From Mesorhizobium sp. AR07 (GTDB lineage: Bacteria; Pseudomonadota; Alphaproteobacteria; Rhizobiales; Rhizobiaceae): 64,000 bases of DNA. Made by a program: the position numbers and the translations under genes. The stretch spans positions 3,838,501-3,902,500 of the forward strand of contig NZ_CP080525.1 of the NCBI RefSeq assembly GCF_024746815.1, in the 5' to 3' direction. The notes under the pieces were generated by a model that ran no database searches, was not told where the DNA came from, and saw only the letters and a program-made list of their open reading frames with translations. Below are positions 35,838 through 45,985 of the stretch, piece by piece (the first letter of the stretch is position 1; each line of letters opens with the position of its first letter).

Positions 35838-36680
35838 ATGCTCATCCACCGACTTGCCACTTTGACCGGCCTCGCCGTCGCGACATTATTCCTGGCTGCG
35901 CCAGCCAACGCGCTGACGATGGCCGAGTGCAGCACGAAGTACAACGCCGCCAAGGACGCCGGGACACTCGCCGGGGCGACCTGGAACCAGTTCCGCAAGG
36001 CGCAGTGCGGCACCGACGCCGCGGCCACCACCGACACCAAGCCGGCAGCAGCCACCAAGGCGGCCGAAACGAAGCCGGCCAAGGCGGCCACCGCCGCTGC
36101 GGCCGACAGCACGGCCAAGAGCCTGACGGCGAAGGAATGCAGCGCCAAGTACCAGGCGGCGAAGACCGCCGGTACGCTGAACGGCATGAAGTGGAACGAC
36201 TTCCGCAAGTCCGAATGCGCCGCCGGCGCATCCGCCGCCGCCGCCACCAAGCCGGCAACCAAGGCCGCCGCGACCACCACGGCCGCCGCCGCCAGCGGCG
36301 GCAAAGGGCTGAGCATGGCCGAATGCAGCACCAAGTATAAGGCTGCCAAGACGGCCAACACGCTGAAAGGCATGAAGTGGAACGACTTCCGCAAGACCGA
36401 ATGCGGCGCCGGTGCATCGGACGACGAGACGGTGCCGGCCGCCGACGAGGCGAACTACAAGGCTGAGCCGGAGAAGCCCTCGACGGTTGCGCCCAGCGGC
36501 GTGACCTTCCCGAAGGCGATCGCAGCGAAATACGCCAGCGAGACCCCCGGCAAGGGCCGCATGCACACCTGCCTCGACCAGTACTATGCCAACAAGGACG
36601 CGAACGCGCTTGGCGGCCTCAAGTGGATCCAGAAGGGCGGCGGCTTCTACAGCCTCTGCAACGCCAAGCTGAAGGGCTGA
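35838..36680 (+). CDS. Secreted protein with four cysteine-pair modules, function unknown
   Basis: The 280-residue protein has a signal peptide ending ANA at residue ~25. Three near-identical 31-residue modules follow: 27-57, 97-127 and 159-189, each T/SxAECSxKYxAAKxAGTLxGxxWNxFRKxxC with two cysteines 26 apart. A fourth, diverged module covers 241-274 (Cys245 and Cys274). Linkers are Ala/Thr/Lys-rich repeats. CGGAG precedes ATG at 35838 and a strong terminator follows, so it is monocistronic, opposite in strand to the flanking ftsH and glmM. I do not recognise a named family. The cysteine pairs suggest one disulphide per module in the periplasm. Confidence 0.85.
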   Translation: MLIHRLATLTGLAVATLFLAAPANALTMAECSTKYNAAKDAGTLAGATWNQFRKAQCGTDAAATTDTKPAAATKAAETKPAKAATAAAADSTAKSLTAKECSAKYQAAKTAGTLNGMKWNDFRKSECAAGASAAAATKPATKAAATTTAAAASGGKGLSMAECSTKYKAAKTANTLKGMKWNDFRKTECGAGASDDETVPAADEANYKAEPEKPSTVAPSGVTFPKAIAAKYASETPGKGRMHTCLDQYYANKDANALGGLKWIQKGGGFYSLCNAKLKG

Positions 36681-36705
36681 GCGACAACAGCATCTGAAGA
36701 AAAGC

Positions 36706-36740
36706 AAAGCCCGCGAACCGCAAGGTTCGCGGGCTTTTTT
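36706..36740 (+). terminator. Terminator of the cysteine-repeat gene
   Basis: AAAGCCCGCGAACC and GGTTCGCGGGCTTT form a 14 bp stem with a GCAA loop followed by a T-run, ~25 bases after the stop. Confidence 0.95.
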
Positions 36741-36782
36741 CATTGCCCGCGGAGGGCAGTCCTGCGGTCGCCAGCGGCGACG

Positions 36783-37292
36783 CTGCCGATCTCCCTTTGC
36801 GGGGAGATGTCCGGCAGGACGGAGGGGGAAGGATCGCCTGCCTTCCATTGTCGCGCTCCATACGGAATCGGTGCGAGGAGCGTGGCTCCTCCAATTGGCT
36901 GACAGGTCGGCGGGATAGCACCCCTCTTCCCTGCCGGGCATCTCCCCCCGCAAGCAGCGCAATCACATATGGATTTTTGCGAAGATGAACCCCCACCCTA
37001 ACCCTCCCCACAAGGGGGAGGGGATGCTGCCGCGTGCTCTTATTCATCTTTGGCGTCGAGACATCGACAGTTTGCCGAGATCAGCGCCTGCGGAAGTCTC
37101 CCTCCCCCTTGTGGGGAGGGGCTAGGGGTGGGGGTGTTCGTAGAGCGAAAACCTCAGCGTCTCAAATGCGATTGCCCTACCCCCGCAAGGAGGGGAGATC
37201 AAGCTGTCGCACCGTTTCGCAATCTCCTCCGATACAAAGGAATCGGCGAAACTGCCGATCTCTGTGCGGAGAAATCCCCGACAGGCGACGGA
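36783..37292. repeat. Patch of at least six palindromic repeat copies
   Basis: No gene is seen in this stretch, which makes up most of the 690-base gap before ftsH. Copies include GATCTCCCTTTGCGGGGAGA (36787-36806), a CATCTCCCCCCGC unit (~36939), CCCACCCTAACCCTCCCCAC, then AAGGGGGAGGGG (~36991-37022), its inverted partner TCCCTCCCCCTTGTGGGGAG (~37098-37135), CCCCCGCAAGGAGGGGAGAT (~37180-37200) and a decayed GATCTCTGTGCGGAGAAATC (~37258). Two classes are mixed: the long G-rich doublet and the shorter GATCTCCC unit. Confidence 0.8.
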
Positions 37293-37317
37293 CTTTCCCA
37301 CTGTCGGCTAACTTGCA

Positions 37318-37352
37318 AACAAAAACGCCGCGGGTTTGAAGCCGCGGCGTTT
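37318..37352 (-). terminator. Terminator of ftsH
   Basis: AAACGCCGCGG and CCGCGGCGTTT form the stem. The minus strand continues with TTTTTG. It lies ~22 bases beyond the ftsH stop. Confidence 0.93.
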
Positions 37353-37373
37353 CCTTGAAATCAGCGGTCTTTG

Positions 37374-39302
<1,929 letters not shown>

Positions 39303-39423
39303 CAATTGTCCCGTTGGGGTCCGCAGGGCGGACACGCGTCATGAGAGGAAACTTGCGCCTAACATAGGGAGGGCGTCCCCCCTTGCCAAGCAGAACAGCA
39401 CGTCTGGGTTAAGCTTTCGCCCA

Positions 39424-40842
39424 TCATCGACCGGCACTGTGGCCGCTGAAAGGCAGAGCGGGAACCGGGGCCGCGCCAATCAGCCCGGCGACGGCCCGCG
39501 CCGGCGCCAGATCGAAGGACGGCAGAAAGTGGGCAAAGGGCGCAACGACCGGCCGCGCTTCGGCCATATCAGGCGCCTGGCTATCCTCCGGCAAACCAAG
39601 GCATTCAACGGCTTGCCATAGCGCCGGCTCGGCGGCGAGCGCGGCGCGCATCAGGCTCGGCGGGGTTTTTCCTTCGCCGATCGCCTGCCGCTTGGCTGCT
39701 GCCCCGAACGGGGCGATCAACAATGCGCCGCTGCTGTCGTTCAATGTGATGCCCCGGCGGCCATCCCAGAGGATATCGCCGCTGGCTACGGCGGCGGGCG
39801 GCAGACCGCGCGCCTCGCGGCGCAGGAAGATGCCGGCGCGCCTGGAATCGACCACCGTCCGCGACAATGTGGCGCAAAGAAATCCGGCCTTCAGCCGGGC
39901 AAACAGCGCCTCGCTGCGGGCCCGATCCGGCAGCAGGGCAATCCCGCCGGTCGTGGCCAGCAGGATGCGCAATGCATAGACGGCCGCCCGCTCGTCGCCG
40001 GCGTTCAAAAAACCCGGGTCAAGACGAATGAGCCCGACGGCCGGCTGGGTCGCCAGATCGCGGATCAGGTCCGCGGCGGCCAGGCCGAGCTGCCGGCGCG
40101 CATTGCCCTCATGCGCGGCCAGCGCCAGCGCATCGTCGACGCGCCGCACGCCGTTGCGGTCGGCAAGGGCTGCCCGCATGCGCGGCCGCTCGAAAGCCTC
40201 GTCGGCATTGGTCGGGTCATCGACCCAGCCGACATTTTGACGTCGCAGGACGTCGCGCAGTGCCGCGCGCCGCATCCCGAGAAGTGGTCGCACAATCCAG
40301 TTTCGCCAGTCATAAAGAGTGGCCGGCGCCATGCCGGCAAGTCCTCGGCCTGCCATCTCGGCATGGCCTCGGCCTGCCGTCTCGGCGTGGCCTCGGTCCG
40401 CATCACGCGCCAATCTCTCCGTGCGCACTTGCCGCATCAGCACCGTTTCAGCCTGGTCGTCGGCGGTGTGGCCGGTCAGGATCAGGCCGATGCCTTGCGC
40501 CTGCGCTGCCTCGGCCAGCAGTCGGTAGCGCGCCTCCCGTGCGGCGGCGGGCAGACCGGTCGACGGCTTGTGCCCCGACCATGTCAGCGTGCGGTGCTCA
40601 ATGGCATGCGTGGCGCACAGCTGCGCGACCGCTTGCGCTTCCGCGGCCGAACCGGACCGCAGACCGTGGTCGATCGTTACCGCCAGCAGCTTCGTTGCCG
40701 GCGCCGTGCGGTCGAGATGTTGTTTGAGAAGAAGGAGCAGGGCGGTCGAGTCGCTGCCGCCGGACACGGCCGCAACGGCGCCGTTGGTAAAATCGATATG
40801 CGAAAAAAGGCGTTTCGAAAGGTCAGGCTCGGTGTCGAGCAT
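39424..40842 (-). CDS. tilS: tRNA(Ile)-lysidine synthetase
   Basis: The 472-residue enzyme has the PP-loop SGGSDS (~residues 28-33), DHGLR and TGHTADDQAET. It attaches lysine to C34 of tRNA-Ile(CAU), switching its decoding to AUA. A 24-residue insertion (~DADRGHAETAGRGHAEMAGR) after the DDQAETVLMR helix is encoded by a 24-base tandem repeat and is not usual for the family. The start codon lies two bases from a TGCATGTCG-type repeat, so no clear Shine-Dalgarno is present. It lies between cpoB and ftsH, as in many rhizobia. Confidence 0.93.
   Translation of the reverse strand: MLDTEPDLSKRLFSHIDFTNGAVAAVSGGSDSTALLLLLKQHLDRTAPATKLLAVTIDHGLRSGSAAEAQAVAQLCATHAIEHRTLTWSGHKPSTGLPAAAREARYRLLAEAAQAQGIGLILTGHTADDQAETVLMRQVRTERLARDADRGHAETAGRGHAEMAGRGLAGMAPATLYDWRNWIVRPLLGMRRAALRDVLRRQNVGWVDDPTNADEAFERPRMRAALADRNGVRRVDDALALAAHEGNARRQLGLAAADLIRDLATQPAVGLIRLDPGFLNAGDERAAVYALRILLATTGGIALLPDRARSEALFARLKAGFLCATLSRTVVDSRRAGIFLRREARGLPPAAVASGDILWDGRRGITLNDSSGALLIAPFGAAAKRQAIGEGKTPPSLMRAALAAEPALWQAVECLGLPEDSQAPDMAEARPVVAPFAHFLPSFDLAPARAVAGLIGAAPVPALPFSGHSAGR
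40331..40402. repeat. Three 24-base tandem repeats inside tilS
   Basis: Units at 40331-40354, 40355-40378 and 40379-40402 share CTCGGCxTGGCCTCGGCCTG-type sequence with a few differences each. They keep the reading frame and encode three copies of an 8-residue HAExAGRG-like unit. Confidence 0.85.
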
Positions 40843-40844
40843 CA

Positions 40845-40892
40845 GTGCATGTCGCCCAAAAGTGGTGCCGTTCTTGTGGCAACGCTAGGCAT
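40845..40892. repeat. TGCATGTCG-bounded intergenic element, copy 2
   Basis: TGCATGTCGCCCAAAAGTGG, then TGCCGTTCTTGTGGCAACG and GGCAT, nearly fills the 57-base gap between cpoB and tilS. Its right end is decayed compared with the copies at 27864 and 61384. Confidence 0.75.
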
Positions 40893-40899
40893 GGGAGGA

Positions 40900-41997
40900 T
40901 CAGCACGCCGCCAGCGCCCTTTCCTGCTTGACGCGTTCCTTGAGCGCACCGGAGATGTCGGGGTAGCGCTTGCCGATCTCGCTGAAGGTGGCGCAGGCCA
41001 CATCATGCTGCTTGAGGCCGACCAGCGACACACCGAGCTTCAGCAACATGTCGGGAGCCTTCTTGGCCTTGGGGTAATCCTTGCTGGCGGCGAGGAAAGT
41101 CTCGGCCGCATCGCGGTATTTCTGCTGGCCGAGCAAGGACTCGCCCAGCCAGTAATGCGCATCCGCCGTCTTCGCATCCTTGGGGAAGCGAGCGATATGG
41201 TCGCGGAATCCCTGCTCGGCGGTGCTGTAGTCGCCCGAGAGGATGAACTGATAGGAGTTGCGGTAAAGTTCCTCCGGGTCGTTGGTGGCGGGCAATGCCG
41301 CGACCACAGTGCCGCCGGACTTGCCGGCCTTGGCCGGGGCGCCGGTGACTGGCGCGGTGTCTTGCACCGGCGCCGTCGCCTGGGTGTTGCCGCCGGCATC
41401 GATGACATTGCCGTTCTTGTCGACGGTGATGGTGCCGAACGTCTTGGCCGGCGTGCCGGGCACCACCGTGCCCGGATCGCCATTGGGCGATTCGACGATG
41501 ACGTCCTCGACGCTCTGGCCGCCGGCGGGCGCGGTGCCTGCAACGGCCGGCGCTTGTTTTGCCGGGGCAGCCGCCACATTGGTGTTGGTATCGGTGGTGG
41601 TGGCGTCCGACTTCTTCTGTGCCGGCGGCTGCCGGCCCTGCGTGCCGCCTTCGAGCTGCTGGAAGCGGAACTCGTTGTCTTCCTGCTGCTTTCGGATCTG
41701 CTCCTGCATCTGCAGGACCTGGAAATTGAGCTCCTCGATCTTGCCATTCATCTGCCGCAACTGGTCCTCCAGCGCGGTCACGCCGGTGCCGTTCGATTGC
41801 TGCGCGAGCTGCTGAGCCTGATCCGGTTTCTTCTTTTCGCCGAAAATGCTGGGCAACTCTATGCTGGGCAGATGGAAGGAAAAGCCGCTGTCGGTTGATT
41901 GCCCTGTGCCGCTCGCCCCCAAGCCGCTAGCCAAGGCGGTGACGCCTGATAGGAGCAGCAGCGCAAGCGTGCCGCTCAGAACCGATCTCAAATGCAT
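40900..41997 (-). CDS. cpoB: Cell division coordinator CpoB (YbgF)
   Basis: The 365-residue periplasmic protein has a signal peptide (MHLRSVLSGTLALLLLSGVTALA), a coiled coil (VTALEDQLRQMNGKIEELNFQVLQMQEQIRKQQ, ~residues 74-106), a long low-complexity linker and C-terminal TPR repeats (PEELYRNSYQFILSGDYSTAEQGFRDHI and on). CpoB coordinates the Tol-Pal machine with septal peptidoglycan synthesis. It is the last gene of the tolQRAB-pal-cpoB order, with a terminator-like hairpin between pal and cpoB. Confidence 0.93.
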   Translation of the reverse strand: MHLRSVLSGTLALLLLSGVTALASGLGASGTGQSTDSGFSFHLPSIELPSIFGEKKKPDQAQQLAQQSNGTGVTALEDQLRQMNGKIEELNFQVLQMQEQIRKQQEDNEFRFQQLEGGTQGRQPPAQKKSDATTTDTNTNVAAAPAKQAPAVAGTAPAGGQSVEDVIVESPNGDPGTVVPGTPAKTFGTITVDKNGNVIDAGGNTQATAPVQDTAPVTGAPAKAGKSGGTVVAALPATNDPEELYRNSYQFILSGDYSTAEQGFRDHIARFPKDAKTADAHYWLGESLLGQQKYRDAAETFLAASKDYPKAKKAPDMLLKLGVSLVGLKQHDVACATFSEIGKRYPDISGALKERVKQERALAAC

Positions 41998-42122
41998 GTG
42001 CCTCTCGCCGTGATTTCGTTAGCTTGTTCGCGCCTTCCAATCAGAGTGGGACCAGCCAAGCGCCCTCGGCTCATAGCAGGACCCGAGACTTCGGCCAAAT
42101 TTTGTTTGGGACATGCGGATAT

Positions 42123-42148
42123 GAAAAAGGCGGCCCAGGGCCGCCTTT
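42123..42148 (-). terminator. Terminator after pal
   Basis: AAAGGCGGCC and GGCCGCCTTT flank a 3-base loop; the minus strand ends in TTTTTC. It lies ~75 bases beyond the pal stop, before cpoB. Confidence 0.88.
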
Positions 42149-42221
42149 CGTAAGGGTGTGTTGCATTTTTGCCGCCAGACCGCCGCGTTCTCTATGACGC
42201 GCCGGTCGGCCGCATGACGCC

Positions 42222-42725
42222 TCAGGAACCGGCGCCGCTGAGCGTGGTGACCGCACGGCGGTTCTGCGACCAGCAGGAGATGTCGTCGCACACCGCGACC
42301 GGACGCTCCTTGCCGTAGGAAATCGTCTTCAGGCGGCTGGCCGAGACACCCTTGGCGACGAGGAAGTCGCGGGTGGCGGCAGCACGGCGGGCACCGAGCG
42401 CCAGATTGTATTCGCGCGTGCCGCGTTCGTCGGCATGGCCTTCGACGACGATGGCATATTGCTTGTACTGGTTCAGCCACTGCGCCTGGCGCGCCAGCGT
42501 CGTCTGCGCGTCGGCACGGATCGCGGTCGAGTCCGTGTCGAAGAAGATGCGGTCGCCGATGTTGACGGTGAAGTCCTTCGCCGAACCGGGCGTTGCCGCG
42601 CCAGCGCCGTTGAGGCCGAGGTCGGCGGCATTGTTCATCTTCTTCGAGGCGCAACCGGCGATGGCGAGCATCGCCACCAGCGCGATCATGACCGGGTTTC
42701 TGGTAAGTGCTGCGATACGGCCCAT
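42222..42725 (-). CDS. pal: Peptidoglycan-associated lipoprotein Pal
   Basis: The 167-residue lipoprotein has a lipobox (AIAGC) and an OmpA-like peptidoglycan-binding domain (IFFDTDSTAIRADAQTTL, VVEGHADERGTREYNLALGARRA). It anchors the outer membrane to peptidoglycan and is recycled by TolB. GGAG lies 8 bases before ATG at 42725, so the longer MRRRGG start is rejected. An added pair of cysteines near the C-terminus (AVCDDISCW) is common in rhizobial Pal. Confidence 0.95.
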   Translation of the reverse strand: MGRIAALTRNPVMIALVAMLAIAGCASKKMNNAADLGLNGAGAATPGSAKDFTVNIGDRIFFDTDSTAIRADAQTTLARQAQWLNQYKQYAIVVEGHADERGTREYNLALGARRAAATRDFLVAKGVSASRLKTISYGKERPVAVCDDISCWSQNRRAVTTLSGAGS

Positions 42726-42912
42726 GCCGCCTCTCCTTCGCATTTCGAGTGATTTCGTTGATCACCCAGTAACCACGTTTGGGTTAACCGGCATTCAAGA
42801 AACACGGTTAAAATTTGGTTTAGGCTGCCCGTCCGCAGCCGTTTGGCCTGAAGCCACATTTCACGCGGACCCTAGGCGTAAATACGGCCAAAACGCGACC
42901 AAGACGTGGAAA

Positions 42913-43003
42913 AGAACGAATTGAAGAGTTGAGGAATCGAAGAACTGAAGAGAGAAATCACTTGTTTCTCCATCTCTTCAATTCTTCATTTCTCCAATTC
43001 GTC
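42913..43003. repeat. Long purine/pyrimidine inverted repeat between tolB and pal
   Basis: ACGAATTGAAGAGTTGAGGA and on (42915-42957) pairs imperfectly with TTTCTCCATCTCTTCAATTC and on (42965-43003). The arms are built of GAA/GAG-rich units. The architecture matches the phaA-phaB hairpin at 3471-3559, although the sequence differs. Confidence 0.85.
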
Positions 43004-43005
43004 TC

Positions 43006-44316
43006 TTACTCCAGCAACGGCGACCAGGCCGGGTCGGAGGCGAAGTTCGTCGTCGGGATCGATTGTTCGTTGCGGCCGGTGAGGTCGACCGAGACCAGCT
43101 TCGGTCCCCCGGCGGAATCGCGGAAGAACATCAGCACGCGGCCGTTCGGGGCCCATGTCGGCCCTTCCTGCTGGAAGCCGGACGACAGGATGCGCTCACC
43201 CGAGCCATCGGTCTTCATGACGCCGATCTGGAATTCGCCACCGGTCTGCTTGGTGAAGGCGATGAGGTCGCCCCGCGGCGACCAGACCGGCGTCGAATAG
43301 ACGCCGTCGCCAAAGGAGATACGGTTCTGGCCCGAGCCGTCGGCGCCCATCACGTAGATCTGCGCGCGGCCGCCACGGTCGGAAGTGAACACCACCTTGC
43401 TGCCGTCGGGCGAATAGGACGGCGAGGTATCGATGGCGGTCGAATTGGTCAGCCGCGTCGTCGAGCGGCTCCGCAAGTCCATGGCGAAAATGTTGGAATT
43501 GCCGTCGTCGCGCAGCAGGCTCATGATCACCTTCTGGCCGTCGGGCGAAAAGCGCGGCGCAAAGGTCATGCCGGGGAAATTGCCGACCAGTTCGCGCTGG
43601 CCGGTCTCGATCTGCAGCAGGTAGACCCGCGGCTGACCGCTTTCATAGGACATGTAGGTGATTTCCTGCCGGTTCGGCGAGAACCGCGGCGTCAGCACGA
43701 TCGACTTGCCGTCCGAGAGATAGCGCACGTTGGCGCCGTCCTGGTCCATGATGGCGAGGCGCTTCTTGCGCGCGTTCTTGGCGCCGGATTCGTCGATGAA
43801 GACGACGCGGGTGTCGAAATAGCCTTTTTCGCCCGTCAGCCGTTCGTAGATGGCGTCGGCGATGATGTGGGCGACGCGCCGTTGATTGGCGTCGTTGGCG
43901 AAGAACTGCTCGCCGGCCATCTGCTGGCCGGCAAAGGTATCCCAAAGCCGGTACTGGGCGCGGATACGTCCGTCGGCTTCCTTGCTGACGCTGCCGGTGA
44001 CCAGCGCCTGCGCGTTGATGACCTTCCAATCGTCGAAACGGGGAGCCGCATCCGGATTGGCGATCTTCTCGATGAAGGCATTCTTGTCGATCGGCGCGAA
44101 CAGCCCTGAGCGCTTCAGGTCGGCGGTGACGATCTGCGAAATCTGGGCGCCAAGCGCGTCGCCGCCCTGAAAATCCGTAATGGCGATCGGCAGCGGCTCG
44201 ACATTGCCCTTGTTGACGTTGATCTCGACGAGTGCCCATGCCGGCATGACGGCGCCAACCATCGAGCCCAGCGCTATCGTTGCGACCATCAGGAGCGGCT
44301 TGAGGATGAATTTCAT
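43006..44316 (-). CDS. tolB: Tol-Pal system protein TolB
   Basis: The 436-residue periplasmic protein has a signal peptide (MKFILKPLLMVATIALGSMVGAVMPAWA), an N-terminal alpha/beta domain and a six-bladed beta propeller with repeated FSPDGxKVxxxS and SPDGSKVVFTSDRGG motifs. It links TolA to Pal during outer-membrane constriction. It follows tolA after 39 bases. Confidence 0.96.
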   Translation of the reverse strand: MKFILKPLLMVATIALGSMVGAVMPAWALVEINVNKGNVEPLPIAITDFQGGDALGAQISQIVTADLKRSGLFAPIDKNAFIEKIANPDAAPRFDDWKVINAQALVTGSVSKEADGRIRAQYRLWDTFAGQQMAGEQFFANDANQRRVAHIIADAIYERLTGEKGYFDTRVVFIDESGAKNARKKRLAIMDQDGANVRYLSDGKSIVLTPRFSPNRQEITYMSYESGQPRVYLLQIETGQRELVGNFPGMTFAPRFSPDGQKVIMSLLRDDGNSNIFAMDLRSRSTTRLTNSTAIDTSPSYSPDGSKVVFTSDRGGRAQIYVMGADGSGQNRISFGDGVYSTPVWSPRGDLIAFTKQTGGEFQIGVMKTDGSGERILSSGFQQEGPTWAPNGRVLMFFRDSAGGPKLVSVDLTGRNEQSIPTTNFASDPAWSPLLE

Positions 44317-44355
44317 GTCTTCTCGCTTCTCTTCGCTGATTCTGGGAAGCCGGCC

Positions 44356-45513
44356 CTAGAGGCCGAGCATCTCCCTCGGATCGAAAGTGACCCGGACCTG
44401 GGCCCAGATGTCCTGCTTGCCAGCCGGAACCTGGAGGCCAGCCATGTTGCATTTCTGAACCGCGCGCACGGCACTCTCGTCGAACTGGCGGTTTCCACTC
44501 GATTTTTCGACGGTCGGCCGGCCATCCAGCTTGCCGGAGGCATCCAGGTTGAACAGGACCACGGCGACGAAATTCTCCGAGCCCTCGAGCCCAACTGGAA
44601 GTGTCCAGCAACCACCAAGTTGATCCGACAAGGCGCCCATCTCGGTCCTCGACAGCTTCTGGCCCTGATCCTTGGCCCCGCCGAGCGACGACTGCTGGGT
44701 CGAGCGTTTGGCGCCGCCGCCGGACGGCTTCTGCTTATCCAGCAGAGCGGAAATCTCGTCGGCGTTGAACTGCTTGTCGTCGGACTTCGGCTTCGACGAG
44801 GCGTCCTTGACCGGCTTCTCGGCATCCTTACGGTCCGGCGCCTTGGCGCTTTCGGCCTGCGCCGGCTGCGGCTTCGGCCGCGCTTCCGGTGCGGGCGCCA
44901 AGTTCGGCAGTTGCGTCTCTTCGGTGGGCGGATCCTTGGCTATGGCTTCGGCGACGGCATCCGGCTTGACCACGGGCGTCGGATCGATCGCAGCGGTCTT
45001 GTCCTGCGGCGGCGGTGTCGGCGCCGGCTTGGCCGGTGTCGGCTTGGGGTCCGTCTGCTTGACCGGCTCGGGCTTGACCTCCGCCTTGGGCTGCGGCTCC
45101 GGCGCCACTTCCGTCGCCGGAATGGGCTTGGGCTTTTCCTGCGGCTTCGGCACGTCCTCGGGCTTCGGCTTTTCGATCGGCGTCGGCGCGGGCGGCGGCG
45201 CCGATGTCGTGTCGACGGGCTTCGGCTTGGCTTCCGGCGTTATCGGCTTTTCGGTGTCGACGCTGTTCTCGCCCACCCTCCGAGCATCCGGAACGACGTC
45301 CGGGCGCTGGGTCGGCAGCGGCGCCGGCTTTTCATGCATCACGGACTTCTTGTCGCCCTGCAGTGTCTGCGCGATGGCTTCCATCGGCACGATATCGACC
45401 GCCACCGACTCGACATCGGCGGCCGGCAGTGCGGCCGGCGCCGACAACGTGAACAGGCCGAAGGCCAGCACCGCCGCATGCAAGATCACCGATGTGGTGA
45501 GGCCGGTCTTCAT
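44356..45513 (-). CDS. tolA: Cell envelope integrity protein TolA
   Basis: The 385-residue protein has one N-terminal membrane helix (TTSVILHAAVLAFGLFTLSA), a very long Pro/Lys/Glu-rich stalk (~residues 60-235) and a C-terminal TonB/TolA-like domain (LGGCWTLPVGLEGSENFVAVVLFNLDASGKL). The stalk is Pro-Lys rather than the Ala-Lys helix of E. coli, as in other rhizobia. It spans the periplasm and couples TolQR to TolB/Pal. Confidence 0.93.
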   Translation of the reverse strand: MKTGLTTSVILHAAVLAFGLFTLSAPAALPAADVESVAVDIVPMEAIAQTLQGDKKSVMHEKPAPLPTQRPDVVPDARRVGENSVDTEKPITPEAKPKPVDTTSAPPPAPTPIEKPKPEDVPKPQEKPKPIPATEVAPEPQPKAEVKPEPVKQTDPKPTPAKPAPTPPPQDKTAAIDPTPVVKPDAVAEAIAKDPPTEETQLPNLAPAPEARPKPQPAQAESAKAPDRKDAEKPVKDASSKPKSDDKQFNADEISALLDKQKPSGGGAKRSTQQSSLGGAKDQGQKLSRTEMGALSDQLGGCWTLPVGLEGSENFVAVVLFNLDASGKLDGRPTVEKSSGNRQFDESAVRAVQKCNMAGLQVPAGKQDIWAQVRVTFDPREMLGL

Positions 45514-45521
45514 CTTCTTGT

Positions 45522-45974
45522 CTATTGACCTTGTTCCTGCAGTGAAACGAGGCCGATGTTCTTGTAGCCAGCGGCCGAAATGCGGGCCATCACCTTCATG
45601 GCGGTGCCATAATCGGTGGATTTGTCACCACGAATGAAGATGCGCTCTTCATAGCCGGTCTTCGAGATCGCCTGCAGCTTGGCCACCAGTTCCTCGATCG
45701 GGATCTCGGTTTCCTGGAGATAGATCTGGCCGGCGGCGTTGATCGAGACGGTGATTGGCTGCGTGTCTGCGTTCAGGGCCTTGGCCTGCGTGTCCGGCAG
45801 GTCGATCGGCACGCCGACCGTCAGCATGGGTGCCGCGACCATGAAGATGATCAGCAGCACCAGCATCACGTCGACCATCGGCGTGACGTTGATTTCCGAC
45901 ATCAGCGCATGGTGGCGGCCGCGCCGCCTGTGGCCGCGCCCACCGCGTCCTCCCATGCCTACGGACATACCCAT
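45522..45974 (-). CDS. tolR: Proton-channel protein TolR
   Basis: The 150-residue ExbD-family protein has a Gly/Arg-rich start (GRGGRGHRRRGRHHALM), one helix (VTPMVDVMLVLLIIFMVAAPM) with the conserved Asp, and a periplasmic domain. It forms the proton-driven motor with TolQ. Genes are close: 11 bases to tolQ and 8 to tolA. Confidence 0.96.
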   Translation of the reverse strand: MGMSVGMGGRGGRGHRRRGRHHALMSEINVTPMVDVMLVLLIIFMVAAPMLTVGVPIDLPDTQAKALNADTQPITVSINAAGQIYLQETEIPIEELVAKLQAISKTGYEERIFIRGDKSTDYGTAMKVMARISAAGYKNIGLVSLQEQGQ

Positions 45975-45985
45975 TCTGTTGCTCC

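Noticed and set aside
36783..37292. A possible CRISPR array, because of repeated short units.
   Set aside because: Units are palindromic, unevenly spaced, in both orientations and of two classes; there are no uniform spacers and no cas genes.
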